Positions 49,301 to 58,895 of a DNA stretch of 64,000 nt are shown here, in pieces. The stretch lies in NCBI GenBank assembly GCA_937775265.1, contig CALKBV010000007.1, positions 186,001-250,000 on the forward strand. The letters are read 5' to 3'. The stretch comes from an uncultured Pseudomonadales bacterium (lineage in GTDB: Bacteria; Pseudomonadota; Gammaproteobacteria; Pseudomonadales; Azotimanducaceae). Both the position numbers and the translations under genes were made by a program. Under the pieces are notes generated by a model. The model saw only the letters and a list, made by a program, of their open reading frames with translations. It was not told the DNA's origin and made no database searches. Numbering within the stretch: position 1 is the first letter of the stretch; every line of letters starts with the position of its first letter.

Positions 49301-49853
49301 GACGATTGGCTATTCGCTCTATATGGAAATGCTTGATCGCGCGGTGAAGGCCATCAAGGAAGGCAAGACCCCGAACCTAGATAGGCCACTAAAGGAAGGC
49401 ACAGAAATCAACCTTCACCTGCCTGCGCTTATCCCTGATGACTACCTGCAAGACGTGCATATGCGCCTGGTCCTGTACAAGCGCATATCCAACGCAGAAA
49501 CAGAGGACCAATTACGAGAACTGCAGGTCGAGATGATCGACAGGTTCGGGTTACTTCCTGAGCCCGTGAAGAACCTATTCCGGGTCACCACATTGAAGCT
49601 GCTCGCCGAAAAACTTGGCATCAAAAAACTCGATGCCGGAGAACGGGGAGGCAAAATCGAGTTCGATCAGGAAACAACGATTGATCCCGGTTCCATCGTA
49701 AAACTGGTCCAGTCAGAGCCTCACCGATATAAACTGGCAACAGCGAATCAGTTGGTCTTCGATGATAAGATGGAAAAAATCGACACCCGATTCACGAAAG
49801 TTGAACGTTTACTGGAACGACTGGACAACAAGAGAGTTAACATTGCTGGTTAG
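46400..49853 (+). CDS. mfd: Transcription-repair coupling factor Mfd, frameshifted
   Basis: Mfd removes RNA polymerase stalled at DNA damage and recruits UvrA. The N-terminal part (from ATG 46400) has the UvrB-like module: LPDWETLIYDAFSPHQDIIS and RGAIMDIFPMGSDFPYRIDLF. The second part, in another frame, has the polymerase-interacting VVHIDNGIGRYQGLQTL, Walker A CGDVGFGKTEVAMRA, DEEHRFGVRQKE, TATPIPRTLNMAMSG and the C-terminal TRCF domain. The two parts overlap in different frames near 47436-47593. One extra A at 47470-47471 (TTCAAGAT) explains the break: removing it gives VSTKAPS-DLTINERSQTP and a normal protein of about 1150 residues. As written neither part is full Mfd. Confidence 0.92.
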
Positions 49854-50869
49854 ACATCTCACAGCCGCCGCATTCATGCTTATGGCGATAGTTTTCAACC
49901 CGACAGTTGCCCAGGGGCAAGAGCAGCTTCAGGGCTGGTACCAGATTGATGTCATTTTGTTTAAACCAAAATCCACGGACCTGGATGAAGAGAGCTGGCC
50001 TGAAGTAGCCGGTACTTATCCGACTGATGTTACCGCCGTGACTGACGGCGACGTATTCAAACTCTCGCAACTTGAACAACTTGATGTGTTGCTGCCCACC
50101 ACTGCAGTTGACGTGGAGCCAGAGCTCGGCACCAACGACTTTGCATTCGAAGGACAAAGCAACCGAAACAGAAACCGAAGGGTGATTGAGCGAGTTATGG
50201 GTGTGTCTGATGGTGTGTCTGACTGGTGTGTCTGACGGTGACTCAAGCGAGGATTCGGGCGGGGATTCAGGCAACGGTTCCGATGAAGCAGACAGTGCTG
50301 TCGGTATCCCTGCAGCACTGTCTGTAGAAGATATCATTGACACTGCATTAGCGTTGAACAACGCGAACTCAGAAGGCGCTCTGGCATTCAGCAGCAGGGA
50401 AGCTGATTCATCACTGCAGGCAATCCTGCGCAGCCTGCGACGCTCTTCACGGTTTACCGTCCTTAGCCAACAATCCTGGGTACAGCCAATTGGGAGCGAA
50501 CCAACGCCCGTACTGGTCCAGGCCGGACAACGATACGACGATCGTTTCGAAGTTGAAGGGACCCTGTCCTTCACACGTTCTCGTTTTTTGCATCTCCAGA
50601 CGAACCTCTGGTACACCGTCTTCGAACCCAAGAGCGGCGAACCGAACCCTTTCCTCGCGGGATTCCAGTCGAACCTGTCTGACGAGATTCTCTCGCAGCA
50701 CCCAGAGCTGGTTAAAGTTGAACGGGAACGAGGCCAATACTTCGCGGCAAGGACGCACCCCATGTTCCAGTCCCGCCGAATGCGCAGCGACGAACTGCAC
50801 TATATTGACCATCCCCTGTTTGGCATCGTTGTCAGGATCAATCGGTTTAAACCAGAAGCTGAGTTCTAA
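49843..50869 (+). CDS. csiV: Peptidoglycan-binding protein CsiV homologue, frameshifted
   Basis: CsiV is a periplasmic protein that binds peptidoglycan. The start TTG 49843 overlaps the mfd stop; a signal peptide (AAAFMLMAIVFNPTVAQG) is followed by GWYQIDVILFKPK. The C-terminal part, in the next frame, has FTRSRFLHLQTNLWYTVF and SRRMRSDELHYIDHPLFGIV, the typical CsiV ending. An extra T at 50224 inside a 12-base tandem repeat shifts the frame and creates TGA. Removing it joins the two parts through an acidic Gly/Ser/Asp linker, giving about 341 residues. Position directly after mfd is common for CsiV. Confidence 0.82.
50200..50236 (+). repeat. Three tandem copies of a 12-base unit inside csiV
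   Basis: GGTGTGTCTGAT/C occurs at 50200-50211, 50212-50223 and 50225-50236, encoding Gly-Val-Ser-Asp. A single T at 50224 between copies two and three breaks the period and the reading frame. Confidence 0.9.
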
Positions 50870-50871
50870 GC

Positions 50872-51558
50872 CTATTCTGCTGATGCGCCAACACGTGCCG
50901 CAATACGATCCACCATTTTACCAATGTTTCCCATGGACATCAGTTGGCAGTATATCCAGGACAGTTCACCTGAGCGGAACAGTCGCAGCGCCTTGTCGTC
51001 AGGCATCTGCAGGAGTTTCTTTTCGTCGATCGCCAACAGACCTGTCAGGCCAAACTGCTGGCCATCAACCATGTCAACTTTCGCATCGAACGACATCAGC
51101 AGATCGTTGTCCCGCAATCGCTGAACAAAAGCTTCTGTTCGAAGATAATGCTTCTGGTCTTCCTCGAGAAAGTCTATCGCCTGCTGAAGTAAAGGGGTGG
51201 TTTCTTCCCCTGCAAACAACGATTCGCCTTCATCATCATTGAAGCCTTCATAGGCATCGTCCATGCAGACGCCTGCTGGCCGGTCTCCCCGGTTTCAGCA
51301 AGAACGAACGGGTATCGACGGACAAATGAAGGAATGTACCTGACATCCCAGCCACCTTTGTCATCAACAAACAGGTTTTCCTCGTTTCGAAGCCCAAGCA
51401 TCGCAACAGGGACGACCTTGTCTCCTGCCTGGGTGAAAACAATCGCGTACTCCTTTGCTGCTTCGCTAAATTCAACACCCGCCAGAATGACTGAATTGTT
51501 TTCCCGGCGAACATGAAATTTTGCCCTATTGAACTGATCTTTCAGTCTTTGTGATCAT
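50872..51558 (-). pseudogene. SapC family protein, two frameshifts
   Basis: The SapC family (PF07277) is often linked to S-layer or cell-surface proteins; its function is unclear. Three frames must be joined. ATG 51558 gives MITKTE; one surplus A in GAAAGAT (51539-51543) shifts to DQFNRAKFHVRRENN, AGVEFSEAAKEYAIVFTQAG and VAMLGLRNEENLFVDDKGGW. Then near 51270-51272 one base is missing between QQA and VCMDDAYEGFNDDEG, after which the frame runs to TAG 50872. All three parts are colinear with SapC (YIPSFVRRYPFVLAE is characteristic). Convergent with csiV, stops two bases apart. Confidence 0.78.
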
Positions 51559-51707
51559 TTTTATTAAGGGGGACCGGGTTTTTACAAAACAGAAGATTAG
51601 CCATTTTTTTCTCTGATAGGTCAATACGCGTGGGAGCCTAGGTTATTGAAACATTCGTGGCATCCGTTGGAAAACTCTCATGCCAGCCTTTGCGCCATCC
51701 GTCGCAC

Positions 51708-52787
51708 TCAGGATTCTACCTGGGGCCCACTTTCCGAGTGGGAAACATGCAACGTTCGAGAGGGAAACGCAAATTCGGCTCCGTGTCCCTCAACAATCCG
51801 AATAACCTCCAACATCACCGCTTCCTTGACCTGGTGGAACTCAATCCAGTTAACCGTTTTTGTAAATGCATAGATAAAGAACTCGAGGGAAGAGTCGGCG
51901 AAACTGTCTAAATTGACGATCAGTGTACGACCAGTGTCTATGTCGGGGTGTTCCGACAGCATGTTTCTCACATCATCTATAATCACCTGCAACTTTTCAG
52001 CATCGTCATATCTCAGACCAATCGTTTCATTGATTCGTCGATTGCGCATCCGGGAGGGGTTTTCCAAAGAGATAGTGGCAAACACTGAATTGGGTACATA
52101 CAGCGGTCGCTGATCGAAGGTCCGTATCTGCGTGAGTCGCCAGCCAATCTGTTCCACCGTACCTTCAATATTCCGGTCAGGAGACCTGATCCAGTCGCCC
52201 ACGGCAAACGGTCGATCCATGTATATCATCAAGCCACCAAAGAAATTGGCAAGCAGGTCCTTCGCCGCAAAACCAACCGCGATGCCACCGATCCCACCAA
52301 AAGCAAGGACCCCTGAGATGCTGACACCAAGAGTTTGCAGCACAGACAGACCCGCAGTAATGAAAACAGAGACACGCAACAACTTACCCAGCGCATTTGC
52401 TGTGGTGACATCCGCGCCACTTTCAATAAACGTTTTTTCTGCTTCTGTGATAAACCGCGACAGGAAGTATGCCAACAGGCCGATAACCGCGATGAACCTG
52501 ACTGGTTCAATCAATTGGTCTAGCGCGGAGTCTGTGCCATCCGCCAATATTTCAGCTGCCCAGCTGAACCCAATGACCCAGATCAGCCAGGCTACCGGTT
52601 TCCTTATAGTTCGGACCAGCGCATCATCCCAGAGGCTCTTACTGAGCCGCGTCTGTTTCTCCAGCGTCTGCAGCAGTCGTCTGGCAACGTAATTACAGGT
52701 CAGGGTCAGGAACACAACCAGAAACACCCAGAGCAATTCTGGTTGCAGAATAAATTCCTGAATCGAATCAATGGTTTCTTCAATCAT
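51708..52787 (-). CDS. Mechanosensitive ion channel, MscS family
   Basis: 359 residues. Several membrane helices (LLWVFLVVFLTLTCNYVARR, LIWVIGFSWAAEIL, FIAVIGLLAYFLSRFI) precede the pore helix region VSISGVLAFGGIGGIAVGFAAKDLLANFFGG, the Gly/Ala-packed MscS TM3. The cytosolic beta domain follows (MYMDRPFAVGDWIRSPD-type segment and QRPLYVPNSVFATISLENPS). It opens on membrane tension and releases solutes during osmotic downshock. It is closer to YbdG-like small channels than to the giant MscK type. Confidence 0.9.
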   Translation of the reverse strand: MIEETIDSIQEFILQPELLWVFLVVFLTLTCNYVARRLLQTLEKQTRLSKSLWDDALVRTIRKPVAWLIWVIGFSWAAEILADGTDSALDQLIEPVRFIAVIGLLAYFLSRFITEAEKTFIESGADVTTANALGKLLRVSVFITAGLSVLQTLGVSISGVLAFGGIGGIAVGFAAKDLLANFFGGLMIYMDRPFAVGDWIRSPDRNIEGTVEQIGWRLTQIRTFDQRPLYVPNSVFATISLENPSRMRNRRINETIGLRYDDAEKLQVIIDDVRNMLSEHPDIDTGRTLIVNLDSFADSSLEFFIYAFTKTVNWIEFHQVKEAVMLEVIRIVEGHGAEFAFPSRTLHVSHSESGPQVES

Positions 52788-52852
52788 ATGGCAGGCTTAA
52801 TACAAAAATTAAGCGTAGATTCTAACGCGAGGCAACCAGCACGAGAAAGCCT

Positions 52853-53803
52853 TTAGTATTTATTCCTGGGGTCCGGGAAGTTCGGAGCATCTCTCCTAAG
52901 GCGAACCGGGTTGAAATCACTTTGCGCGCGAGAACTTTTAACAGGCGTAACGCTTGTCTGGCTGCCGGGCTGGCTCGGAATTCTGAATCCACGCTGCGGC
53001 TGGCTAATCTCCTGACCAGAATCTTGACTAGTGTCTTGCCTGACGTCCTGGAGGCCAATATCTGCCTGCGACCTTATTCCAGGGAGTAACCAAGCGCCAT
53101 GGACCCCCCATGCACTCAGCGACCCGATCAGGCCTTTCTCTTCGCTCGGGAGTACCGGCCCGATCATTACCCTGTAGACGGTTTCTCCAGAAACCTCGTT
53201 GCGCCGCACCGTCACCTCATGGGAAGGGATTTCGGGAAACGCATCGCCAAGCTTACTGGCATAGCCATTCGCGTTCACGGCGGTCCCGTAACTTCCGGCG
53301 ACCACATAATTAATTGCAAGGCCAACTGAAGGGTTGCTGACCAATCCCGATCCAATGTCTTCGGTCAACATTCCCGAACCCTCGGCATATTCATCCTCGA
53401 AGTCTCGGAGCATTGTATCAATTTCAGCGAGCTCGGCGGCGCTCAGCACATCATCGGTCCCAAGATCAGAAAAAATAGTCTCCATGTAAGGAGGGCCATC
53501 ATCGAATCGAATCATCCATGGGTCAGGGACCCCAACTTTCATCAGTCGCTGACGCAGAGCCACCTGGTCACTGGTTGCAACCAGGAAACCGGTGAGCAAC
53601 CTGTACTGAACCCTGGTGTTAACGATTGATTCAAAAATGAGCACCTCAATGCCAGCATCATTACTAACCCGGTTGCCTTCAACCCGCGCGACGTCCTCGT
53701 CCACGAAACTACCCAGCACCCAAAATACGTCTTCAGCAGCAGCCGAGCACGAAATCACTAAAAGCAGGATCAAGGGGAGTATTCGATTCATAAGCATGTT
53801 CAT
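52853..53803 (-). CDS. Exported SPOR-domain protein
   Basis: About 316 residues. A signal peptide (RILPLILLLVISCSAAA) is followed by a first SPOR-like module (FWVLGSFVDEDVARVEGNRV to YRLLTGFLVATSD). A helical linker comes next, then a second one (NYVVAGSYGTAVNANGYASK to VYRVMIGPVLPSEEKG). SPOR domains bind denuded glycans at the septum. The C-terminal 80 residues are rich in Gln, Ser and Pro and look disordered. The start is uncertain among Met codons at 53845, 53803 and 53791; 53803 leaves a normal signal peptide. Confidence 0.78.
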   Translation of the reverse strand: MNMLMNRILPLILLLVISCSAAAEDVFWVLGSFVDEDVARVEGNRVSNDAGIEVLIFESIVNTRVQYRLLTGFLVATSDQVALRQRLMKVGVPDPWMIRFDDGPPYMETIFSDLGTDDVLSAAELAEIDTMLRDFEDEYAEGSGMLTEDIGSGLVSNPSVGLAINYVVAGSYGTAVNANGYASKLGDAFPEIPSHEVTVRRNEVSGETVYRVMIGPVLPSEEKGLIGSLSAWGVHGAWLLPGIRSQADIGLQDVRQDTSQDSGQEISQPQRGFRIPSQPGSQTSVTPVKSSRAQSDFNPVRLRRDAPNFPDPRNKY

Positions 53804-53956
53804 TCTGGGCTTGTTACCGGTCTGGTTTATTGCAGCGATCATCATAGCCCACTATTGACCAACACCGGAACTGCCTGACAGTCTGCGATGAAATCTCCCT
53901 CACATGATCTGGGATGGTCATCGGCACAAATTCAGTGTCAGGTGTTGAAAAAAACA

Positions 53957-53984
53957 TTGCCAACCCGGCTTTACTGTATATAAT
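53957..53984 (+). promoter_or_regulatory. Sigma-70 promoter of lexA
   Basis: TTGCCA (53957-53962) and TATAAT (53979-53984) are separated by 16 bases. The first LexA box covers the -10 element, so LexA binding would block this promoter. Confidence 0.75.
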
Positions 53985-53989
53985 TCCAG
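53974..53989 (+). promoter_or_regulatory. LexA (SOS) box 1
   Basis: CTGTATATAATTCCAG fits CTG-N10-CAG, the gammaproteobacterial SOS box, and overlaps the lexA -10 element. Confidence 0.88.
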
Positions 53990-53992
53990 TTA

Positions 53993-54008
53993 CTGTATAA
54001 ATAAACAG
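53993..54008 (+). promoter_or_regulatory. LexA (SOS) box 2
   Basis: CTGTATAAATAAACAG, also CTG-N10-CAG, starts three bases after box 1 and ends nine bases before the lexA ATG. Two boxes upstream of lexA are also known from E. coli. Confidence 0.88.
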
Positions 54009-54017
54009 TCTTAAACT

Positions 54018-54620
54018 ATGAACAAACTGACGACAAGGCAAGCTGAAGTACTCGAATTCATCAAGAGTTACATTGAAGAAACCGGGTACCCACCCACCAG
54101 GGCCGACATAGCCAAGGACCTTGGCTTCAAAAGCGCCAACGCATCTGAAGAACACCTGAAGGCGCTGGCACGCAAGGGCGCGATCGAAATGATCCCTGGC
54201 ACCTCCAGGGGTATTAAACTGCCGGAAAGTGAAAATGAAGGCCTCCCTATCATTGGCCGGGTCGCCGCAGGTAACCCGATTCTTGCTGAGGAGCATATTG
54301 AAGATTACTGCGAACTACCCGCGACCTTCTTCAGCCCTAATGCGGACTACCTGTTACAGGTTCGCGGAGACAGTATGATTGAGTGCGGCATCATGGATGG
54401 AGACCTGCTGGCGGTGCACAGAACCCAGAATGTTAATAATGGTGACATTGTTGTTGCGCGTATTGAAGACGAAGTTACCGTCAAACGTTTTAAACGATCC
54501 AGAAGTAAACACCAGGTGACCCTGCTTCCCGAGAACAAGGATTATTCGCCTATTGAAGTCGACCTGCGCCACCAGGATTTCGAAATCGAAGGCCTGGGTG
54601 TCGGGGTTATTCGACACTAG
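54018..54620 (+). CDS. lexA: SOS repressor LexA
   Basis: 200 residues. An N-terminal winged helix ([20 protein letters not shown]) is followed by the recognition region [20 protein letters not shown]. The self-cleavage site is Ala84-Gly85 in RVAAGNP, and the catalytic pair is Ser119 (GDSM) and Lys156 (VTVKRF). RecA filaments on single-stranded DNA trigger autocleavage and open the SOS regulon. Two LexA boxes just upstream show that it represses itself. No sulA-like gene follows. Confidence 0.97.
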   Translation: MNKLTTRQAEVLEFIKSYIEETGYPPTRADIAKDLGFKSANASEEHLKALARKGAIEMIPGTSRGIKLPESENEGLPIIGRVAAGNPILAEEHIEDYCELPATFFSPNADYLLQVRGDSMIECGIMDGDLLAVHRTQNVNNGDIVVARIEDEVTVKRFKRSRSKHQVTLLPENKDYSPIEVDLRHQDFEIEGLGVGVIRH

Positions 54621-54824
54621 TCGGATTTTACTTTAAGCGGACAGACCCTATCGGTTTCTGAACTTATAGGCGGGTCTTTGGGTTTATGATTTGGGTTTAT
54701 AAACAGTACCTGCGATCACCCATACCCACTTTCATTGAACTTTTGGTTCTTTTTGCAAGCTCACATCACCCTCCGCGAGCCGTTATCAGCCCGGTTGAGC
54801 CTTTTAAAATACCGGGATCCTTAC

Positions 54825-57515
54825 CTAACTTTTAGCGGCCTTTTTGACCTTTTTTTTGACTGCCTTTTTCTTGCTGGGCTTGGTCGCTTTTTCGGTTTCC
54901 ACCCACTTGTCATCGACATAATCCGCGCGCCAGCCAGATGGCTTACCTTCGCCGTTTTCTGTCATCACATACTGCTCTTTCGTTTTACGTGCAAACTTCA
55001 CAAGACTTCGATTACCATCCGGATCCTTAACAGGAGCTCTCATCAGGAAACCGTACTTGGGATCAATTTCATTCTGGTGTGACAGCAGTTCATCCAGAAA
55101 GGGTGCTCGTGTTTCCCTGTTCTTGGGAAACTGGCTGGCCGCAAGAAAGATACCCGCAGCACCATCTCTCAATATATAGGTGTCATCTACCTTCAGGCAT
55201 TCCAGCTCTGGCATGGGCACGGGGTCCATCTTGGGAGGAGCCGGTTCACCACTGCGCAGAAGCTTACGAGTGTTCTTACATTCCTCACCCGTGCAGCCAA
55301 AGTACTTCCCAAATCGGCCAGTCTTGAGCTGCATCTCTTTACCGCATTTGTCACACTCCAGCAGCGGGCCGTCGTAGCCTTTGATCTTGAACTCACCGCG
55401 CTCAATCGAAAACCCAGCGCAATCGGGATTGTTGCCGCAAACATGAAGCTTGCGTTCTGTATCTATCAGGTAGCTATCCATCGCGGCGTTGCACTTCTCA
55501 CAACGACGTTTGTTTCTCTGTATTCGTGACTCTTCTTCCTCATCACCATTGACGCTAACAACTTCATCACCGGAAATCAGGTTGATCGTATTCTTGCAAC
55601 GCTCTTTCGGTGTCAGCGCATAACCAGAGCAACCCATGAAAACACCAGTGCTCGCCGTCCTGATTTGCATATCGCGGTTGCACTTTTTACATTTAATATC
55701 TGTCTTCGACGGCTCATTCGAGCGCATGCCGTCTTCGCCACCTGCTGCTTCTACTTTCTTGTCGAAATCTTTGTAAAAATCATCCAGCAGACTCTTCCAC
55801 TCCAAATTCCCGTCCGAGACCTTGTCTAGGCCTTCTTCCAACTGGGCAGTGAAGTTATAGTTCATCAGTTCGTCAAACGTTTCGTTTAACCGTTCCGTCA
55901 CCACTTCGCCTATCTTCTCGGCATAGAACCTTTTATTCTCCAGCCGGACGTAACCGCGATCCTGGATGGTGGTAATAATAGACGCATACGTTGAAGGCCG
56001 ACCAATACCTCTTTTTTCCAGCTCGCGTACCAGGCTTGCCTCTCCATAACGGGCAGGCGGCTTGGTGAAATGTTGCGACGGAAACAGTTCTTTGACGTTT
56101 AGCACCTGGCCAACTTCATAAGCCGGCAGCGGCTGCTCTTCTTCTTTTCGGCCCGCTGGAGGCTGCACTATGGTGAAACCGTCAAACTTCAGGATTCGAC
56201 CACGAACGCGAAGCTCAAGGTTTCCTGCGCCGACCAGCACTGACGTTGAAAGATAATTTGCATTTGGCATCTGGCAGGCTACAAACTGACGCCAGATTAA
56301 TTCGTAAAGACGTTCTGCGTCTCTTTCCATATTCTTGAGCTGGGTCCACTTGACGCCCGCATCGGATGGACGAATAGCCTCGTGTGCTTCCTGCGCGCCT
56401 TCCTTGCTCGAATACAACCGGGGTTCATCCGGCAGGTATTGCTTACCATATTCAGCGAAGATTAAATCACGGCAACCAGCCACTGCGTCAGAGCTGAGGT
56501 TAGTTGAGTCAGTCCTCATGTACGTGATGTAACCTGCCTCATATAAACGCTGGGCCATCATCATGGTCTTCTTTACACCATAGCCAAGCCGTGTGCTCGC
56601 CGCCTGTTGCAAAGTAGATGTTATATAGGGCGCCGTTGGCCTGGTCTGGGTAGGTTTATCTTCCCGGCTGGTGATCTTGAGCTCAGAATTCTTGAGTATC
56701 TCTAGAGCGGCATCTGTCTGTTCTTCGTTTACCGGTCGGAAGTTTTTACCATCCTGTTTCGTGACCTGGAAGCGAACACCATCGCCTTCCTCGTTCGCCG
56801 AACGCATCAGCTGAGCAAAGATGTCCCAGTATTCTTCCGGGATAAATGCCCTGATTTCACGTTCGCGTTCAACAACTAACTTAACCGCAACAGACTGGAC
56901 TCTGCCCCCGGACAGACCACGTGCTATCTTCGCCCACAAAAGAGGAGAGACCCTGAAGCCTACAACACGATCAAGAAATCGCCGGGCCTGTTGGGCGCTA
57001 ACTTGATCCATATCGATATCGCCAGGTTTCTCAAACGCTTCCTGGATGGCCTTCTTGGTAATCTCGTTGAATACCACACGGCGGTATCTCGAATCATCGC
57101 CGCCGATTGCTTCACGCAGATGCCATGCAATAGCTTCTCCCTCGCGATCAAGGTCTGTCGCCAGATATATCTCGTCTGCATCCTTCGCAAGCTTTCTTAA
57201 TTCAGAAACAACTTTCTCTTTACCGGGAAGAATCTGGTAGTTCGCCTTCCAACCATCATCCGGGTCAATACCCATTCGGGCGACAAGTTGTTTACGCGCT
57301 TTCTCTTTTTTGTACTTCGCCTTCTTGGCTGGCGTCATCTTGCGCGTCTTCGCAGCTTCTTTTGCCCGCGCTTTGGGGTCGACTTTGCTGGTTCCGCTCA
57401 CTGGCAAATCCCGGATATGCCCGACACTTGATTTCACGATGTAGTCATCACCCAGATAGCGATTGATCGTTTTCGCTTTCGCTGGTGACTCGACAATGAC
57501 GAGCGATTTACCCAT
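54825..57515 (-). CDS. topA: DNA topoisomerase I
   Basis: TopA relaxes negative supercoils. The 896-residue protein has an N-terminal Toprim domain ([35 protein letters not shown]), [20 protein letters not shown], and the active-site Tyr in [13 protein letters not shown]. Three Cys-rich zinc ribbons lie in the C-terminal third ([43 protein letters not shown]). A Lys-rich tail ([18 protein letters not shown]) ends the chain. Length and start (ATG 57515) are typical. Confidence 0.96.
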   Translation of the reverse strand: MGKSLVIVESPAKAKTINRYLGDDYIVKSSVGHIRDLPVSGTSKVDPKARAKEAAKTRKMTPAKKAKYKKEKARKQLVARMGIDPDDGWKANYQILPGKEKVVSELRKLAKDADEIYLATDLDREGEAIAWHLREAIGGDDSRYRRVVFNEITKKAIQEAFEKPGDIDMDQVSAQQARRFLDRVVGFRVSPLLWAKIARGLSGGRVQSVAVKLVVEREREIRAFIPEEYWDIFAQLMRSANEEGDGVRFQVTKQDGKNFRPVNEEQTDAALEILKNSELKITSREDKPTQTRPTAPYITSTLQQAASTRLGYGVKKTMMMAQRLYEAGYITYMRTDSTNLSSDAVAGCRDLIFAEYGKQYLPDEPRLYSSKEGAQEAHEAIRPSDAGVKWTQLKNMERDAERLYELIWRQFVACQMPNANYLSTSVLVGAGNLELRVRGRILKFDGFTIVQPPAGRKEEEQPLPAYEVGQVLNVKELFPSQHFTKPPARYGEASLVRELEKRGIGRPSTYASIITTIQDRGYVRLENKRFYAEKIGEVVTERLNETFDELMNYNFTAQLEEGLDKVSDGNLEWKSLLDDFYKDFDKKVEAAGGEDGMRSNEPSKTDIKCKKCNRDMQIRTASTGVFMGCSGYALTPKERCKNTINLISGDEVVSVNGDEEEESRIQRNKRRCEKCNAAMDSYLIDTERKLHVCGNNPDCAGFSIERGEFKIKGYDGPLLECDKCGKEMQLKTGRFGKYFGCTGEECKNTRKLLRSGEPAPPKMDPVPMPELECLKVDDTYILRDGAAGIFLAASQFPKNRETRAPFLDELLSHQNEIDPKYGFLMRAPVKDPDGNRSLVKFARKTKEQYVMTENGEGKPSGWRADYVDDKWVETEKATKPSKKKAVKKKVKKAAKS

Positions 57516-57717
57516 ACAAGTGCTTCTCTAAGTGGTTTATGCGGCCCAAGGGGCGACATATATAAGGACAATGTTCACTAACGTCAAGCAACAATATGAA
57601 CTTTTAAACCGACCGTCAGTGAACGAACTCCTTTTTTACTTTACCCGCAACCGCCAGGGAATTGTCAACCTTTCATTCAAATTGGAGTGATTTCTGTTGA
57701 TAAACGGTGGTAAAAAC

Positions 57718-58257
57718 TTACTCAGAGGTGCCCGCGGGACCGGGCTCAATCAGCGATAACTCAGTAGAATGCTTAAGAAAATCCAGCACGGACTGCTCAT
57801 CACCCCGGGTGCTTTCATGCCAGTACACGCAAATGTTGTAACTGTCCTCTTCGATCTGAACAACGTCCGAGGGCAAATCAGGTGCAACATCCTCCAGCCA
57901 TTCGATCAGTTGCTTACTCATCGCCTCGTTAAGATCTGACTTCCAGTGCCAGTTGTTATCCAGGTCTTTAAACAGGCACCAGCTAACCTTGGGTAAATGA
58001 CGCCAGTCGCTCTGCCGTTTCCGCTGCAACCGGTAAGCAACTATTTTCAGGACAGCAGGAATACGTTTTCCCGTATACGCGATGTACTTGTCCTGTTTCG
58101 GGTTAGGGTCATCGATGGAAGTCAGCTCAACAGACACACCCGCCTCTCTTGCGATCATTCGCATCTGCATACGTTCCTTTTGCCTGGCCGAGGGCAGCAC
58201 CGAAATGATCGGCACGATGATAGCAATCAGGATGATCCCAATGAGAACGTAGGCCAC
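57718..58257 (-). CDS. Hypothetical membrane-anchored protein
   Basis: 179 residues, unrecognised. An N-terminal membrane helix (VLIGIILIAIIVPIISVLPS) is followed by basic residues (ARQKERMQMRMIAREAG) and a soluble domain. That domain contains IDDPNPKQDKYIAYTGKRIP, VSWCLFKDLDNNWHWKS and VVQIEEDSYNICVYWHE. The GTG at 58257 has GGAGTAACC directly upstream; the frame is open further up but unlikely to be used. It lies between topA and the divergent universal stress gene. No function is proposed. Confidence 0.68.
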   Translation of the reverse strand: MAYVLIGIILIAIIVPIISVLPSARQKERMQMRMIAREAGVSVELTSIDDPNPKQDKYIAYTGKRIPAVLKIVAYRLQRKRQSDWRHLPKVSWCLFKDLDNNWHWKSDLNEAMSKQLIEWLEDVAPDLPSDVVQIEEDSYNICVYWHESTRGDEQSVLDFLKHSTELSLIEPGPAGTSE

Positions 58258-58383
58258 GGTTACTCCTTTTTTGTGCAAATGCGTTTTAAAAAAGCCTAAC
58301 TTAAACAGTTGTGATCGGATATCTAACTGTGTACATTTGGCACGAATCCCGCCACAAAATAACAATTAAAGAAGGTGGATGCG

Positions 58384-58818
58384 ATGAGCGAATACAAACA
58401 CATACTGGTCGGCGTAGACCTCACGGTCGAATCAAGAGAAGTTTCGCGACGCGCCTGCGCTCTTAAAGCCGCGTTCAATGCACAGCTAAGCTGCGTACAC
58501 GTCATTGAACCGCTCTCACTGGCTTACGGTGGTGACATCCCAATGGATCTATCCACGATCCAGGAACAAATCCAGGATACCGCGAAAAAACACCTGGCCG
58601 AATTCTCATCATCACTTGGTATTGAAGACGAAGATCGACATTTGATTTTTGGCCGCCCCGAGACTGAAATTCATACCCTCGCCAAAGAAATTGAAGCAGA
58701 CCTTATTGTTGTGGGCAGTCATGGCCGCCATGGCCTCGCACTATTACTGGGATCAACCGCAAACGGTGTACTGCATGGGGCCACCTGCGACGTCCTTGCC
58801 GTCAGAGTAGGAAATTAG
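58384..58818 (+). CDS. Universal stress protein (UspA family)
   Basis: About 144 residues. HILVGVDLTVESREVSRRA is the first strand-helix, and the ATP-binding type end is VVGSHGRHGLALLLGSTANG followed by VLHGATCDVLAVRV. The GSHGRHG and GSTA signature places it with nucleotide-binding Usp proteins. The ATG at 58384 has AAGGTGGA upstream. It is divergent from the hypothetical membrane protein and transcribed toward slt. Confidence 0.92.
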   Translation: MSEYKHILVGVDLTVESREVSRRACALKAAFNAQLSCVHVIEPLSLAYGGDIPMDLSTIQEQIQDTAKKHLAEFSSSLGIEDEDRHLIFGRPETEIHTLAKEIEADLIVVGSHGRHGLALLLGSTANGVLHGATCDVLAVRVGN

Positions 58819-58895
58819 ACCACGTCCAACCAACTTTTTTGCTGCGCCACTAAAGATTCATTACGCTTGAACCCCATGAGTGATTCAATAGATCT

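Noticed and set aside
49837..50763. 308-codon open frame on the minus strand
   Set aside because: It lies antisense to csiV, has no signal, domain or ribosome binding site, and is Arg/Ser-rich as expected for a shadow frame; csiV on the other strand is recognisable.
50490..51242. 250-codon open frame on the plus strand
   Set aside because: It runs through the end of csiV and antisense to sapC, both of which are recognisable families; its own translation is not protein-like.
54640..54690. AGACCC ... GGGTCT arms after lexA
   Set aside because: Imperfect stem with bulges and a poor T tract; possible terminator but not supported enough.
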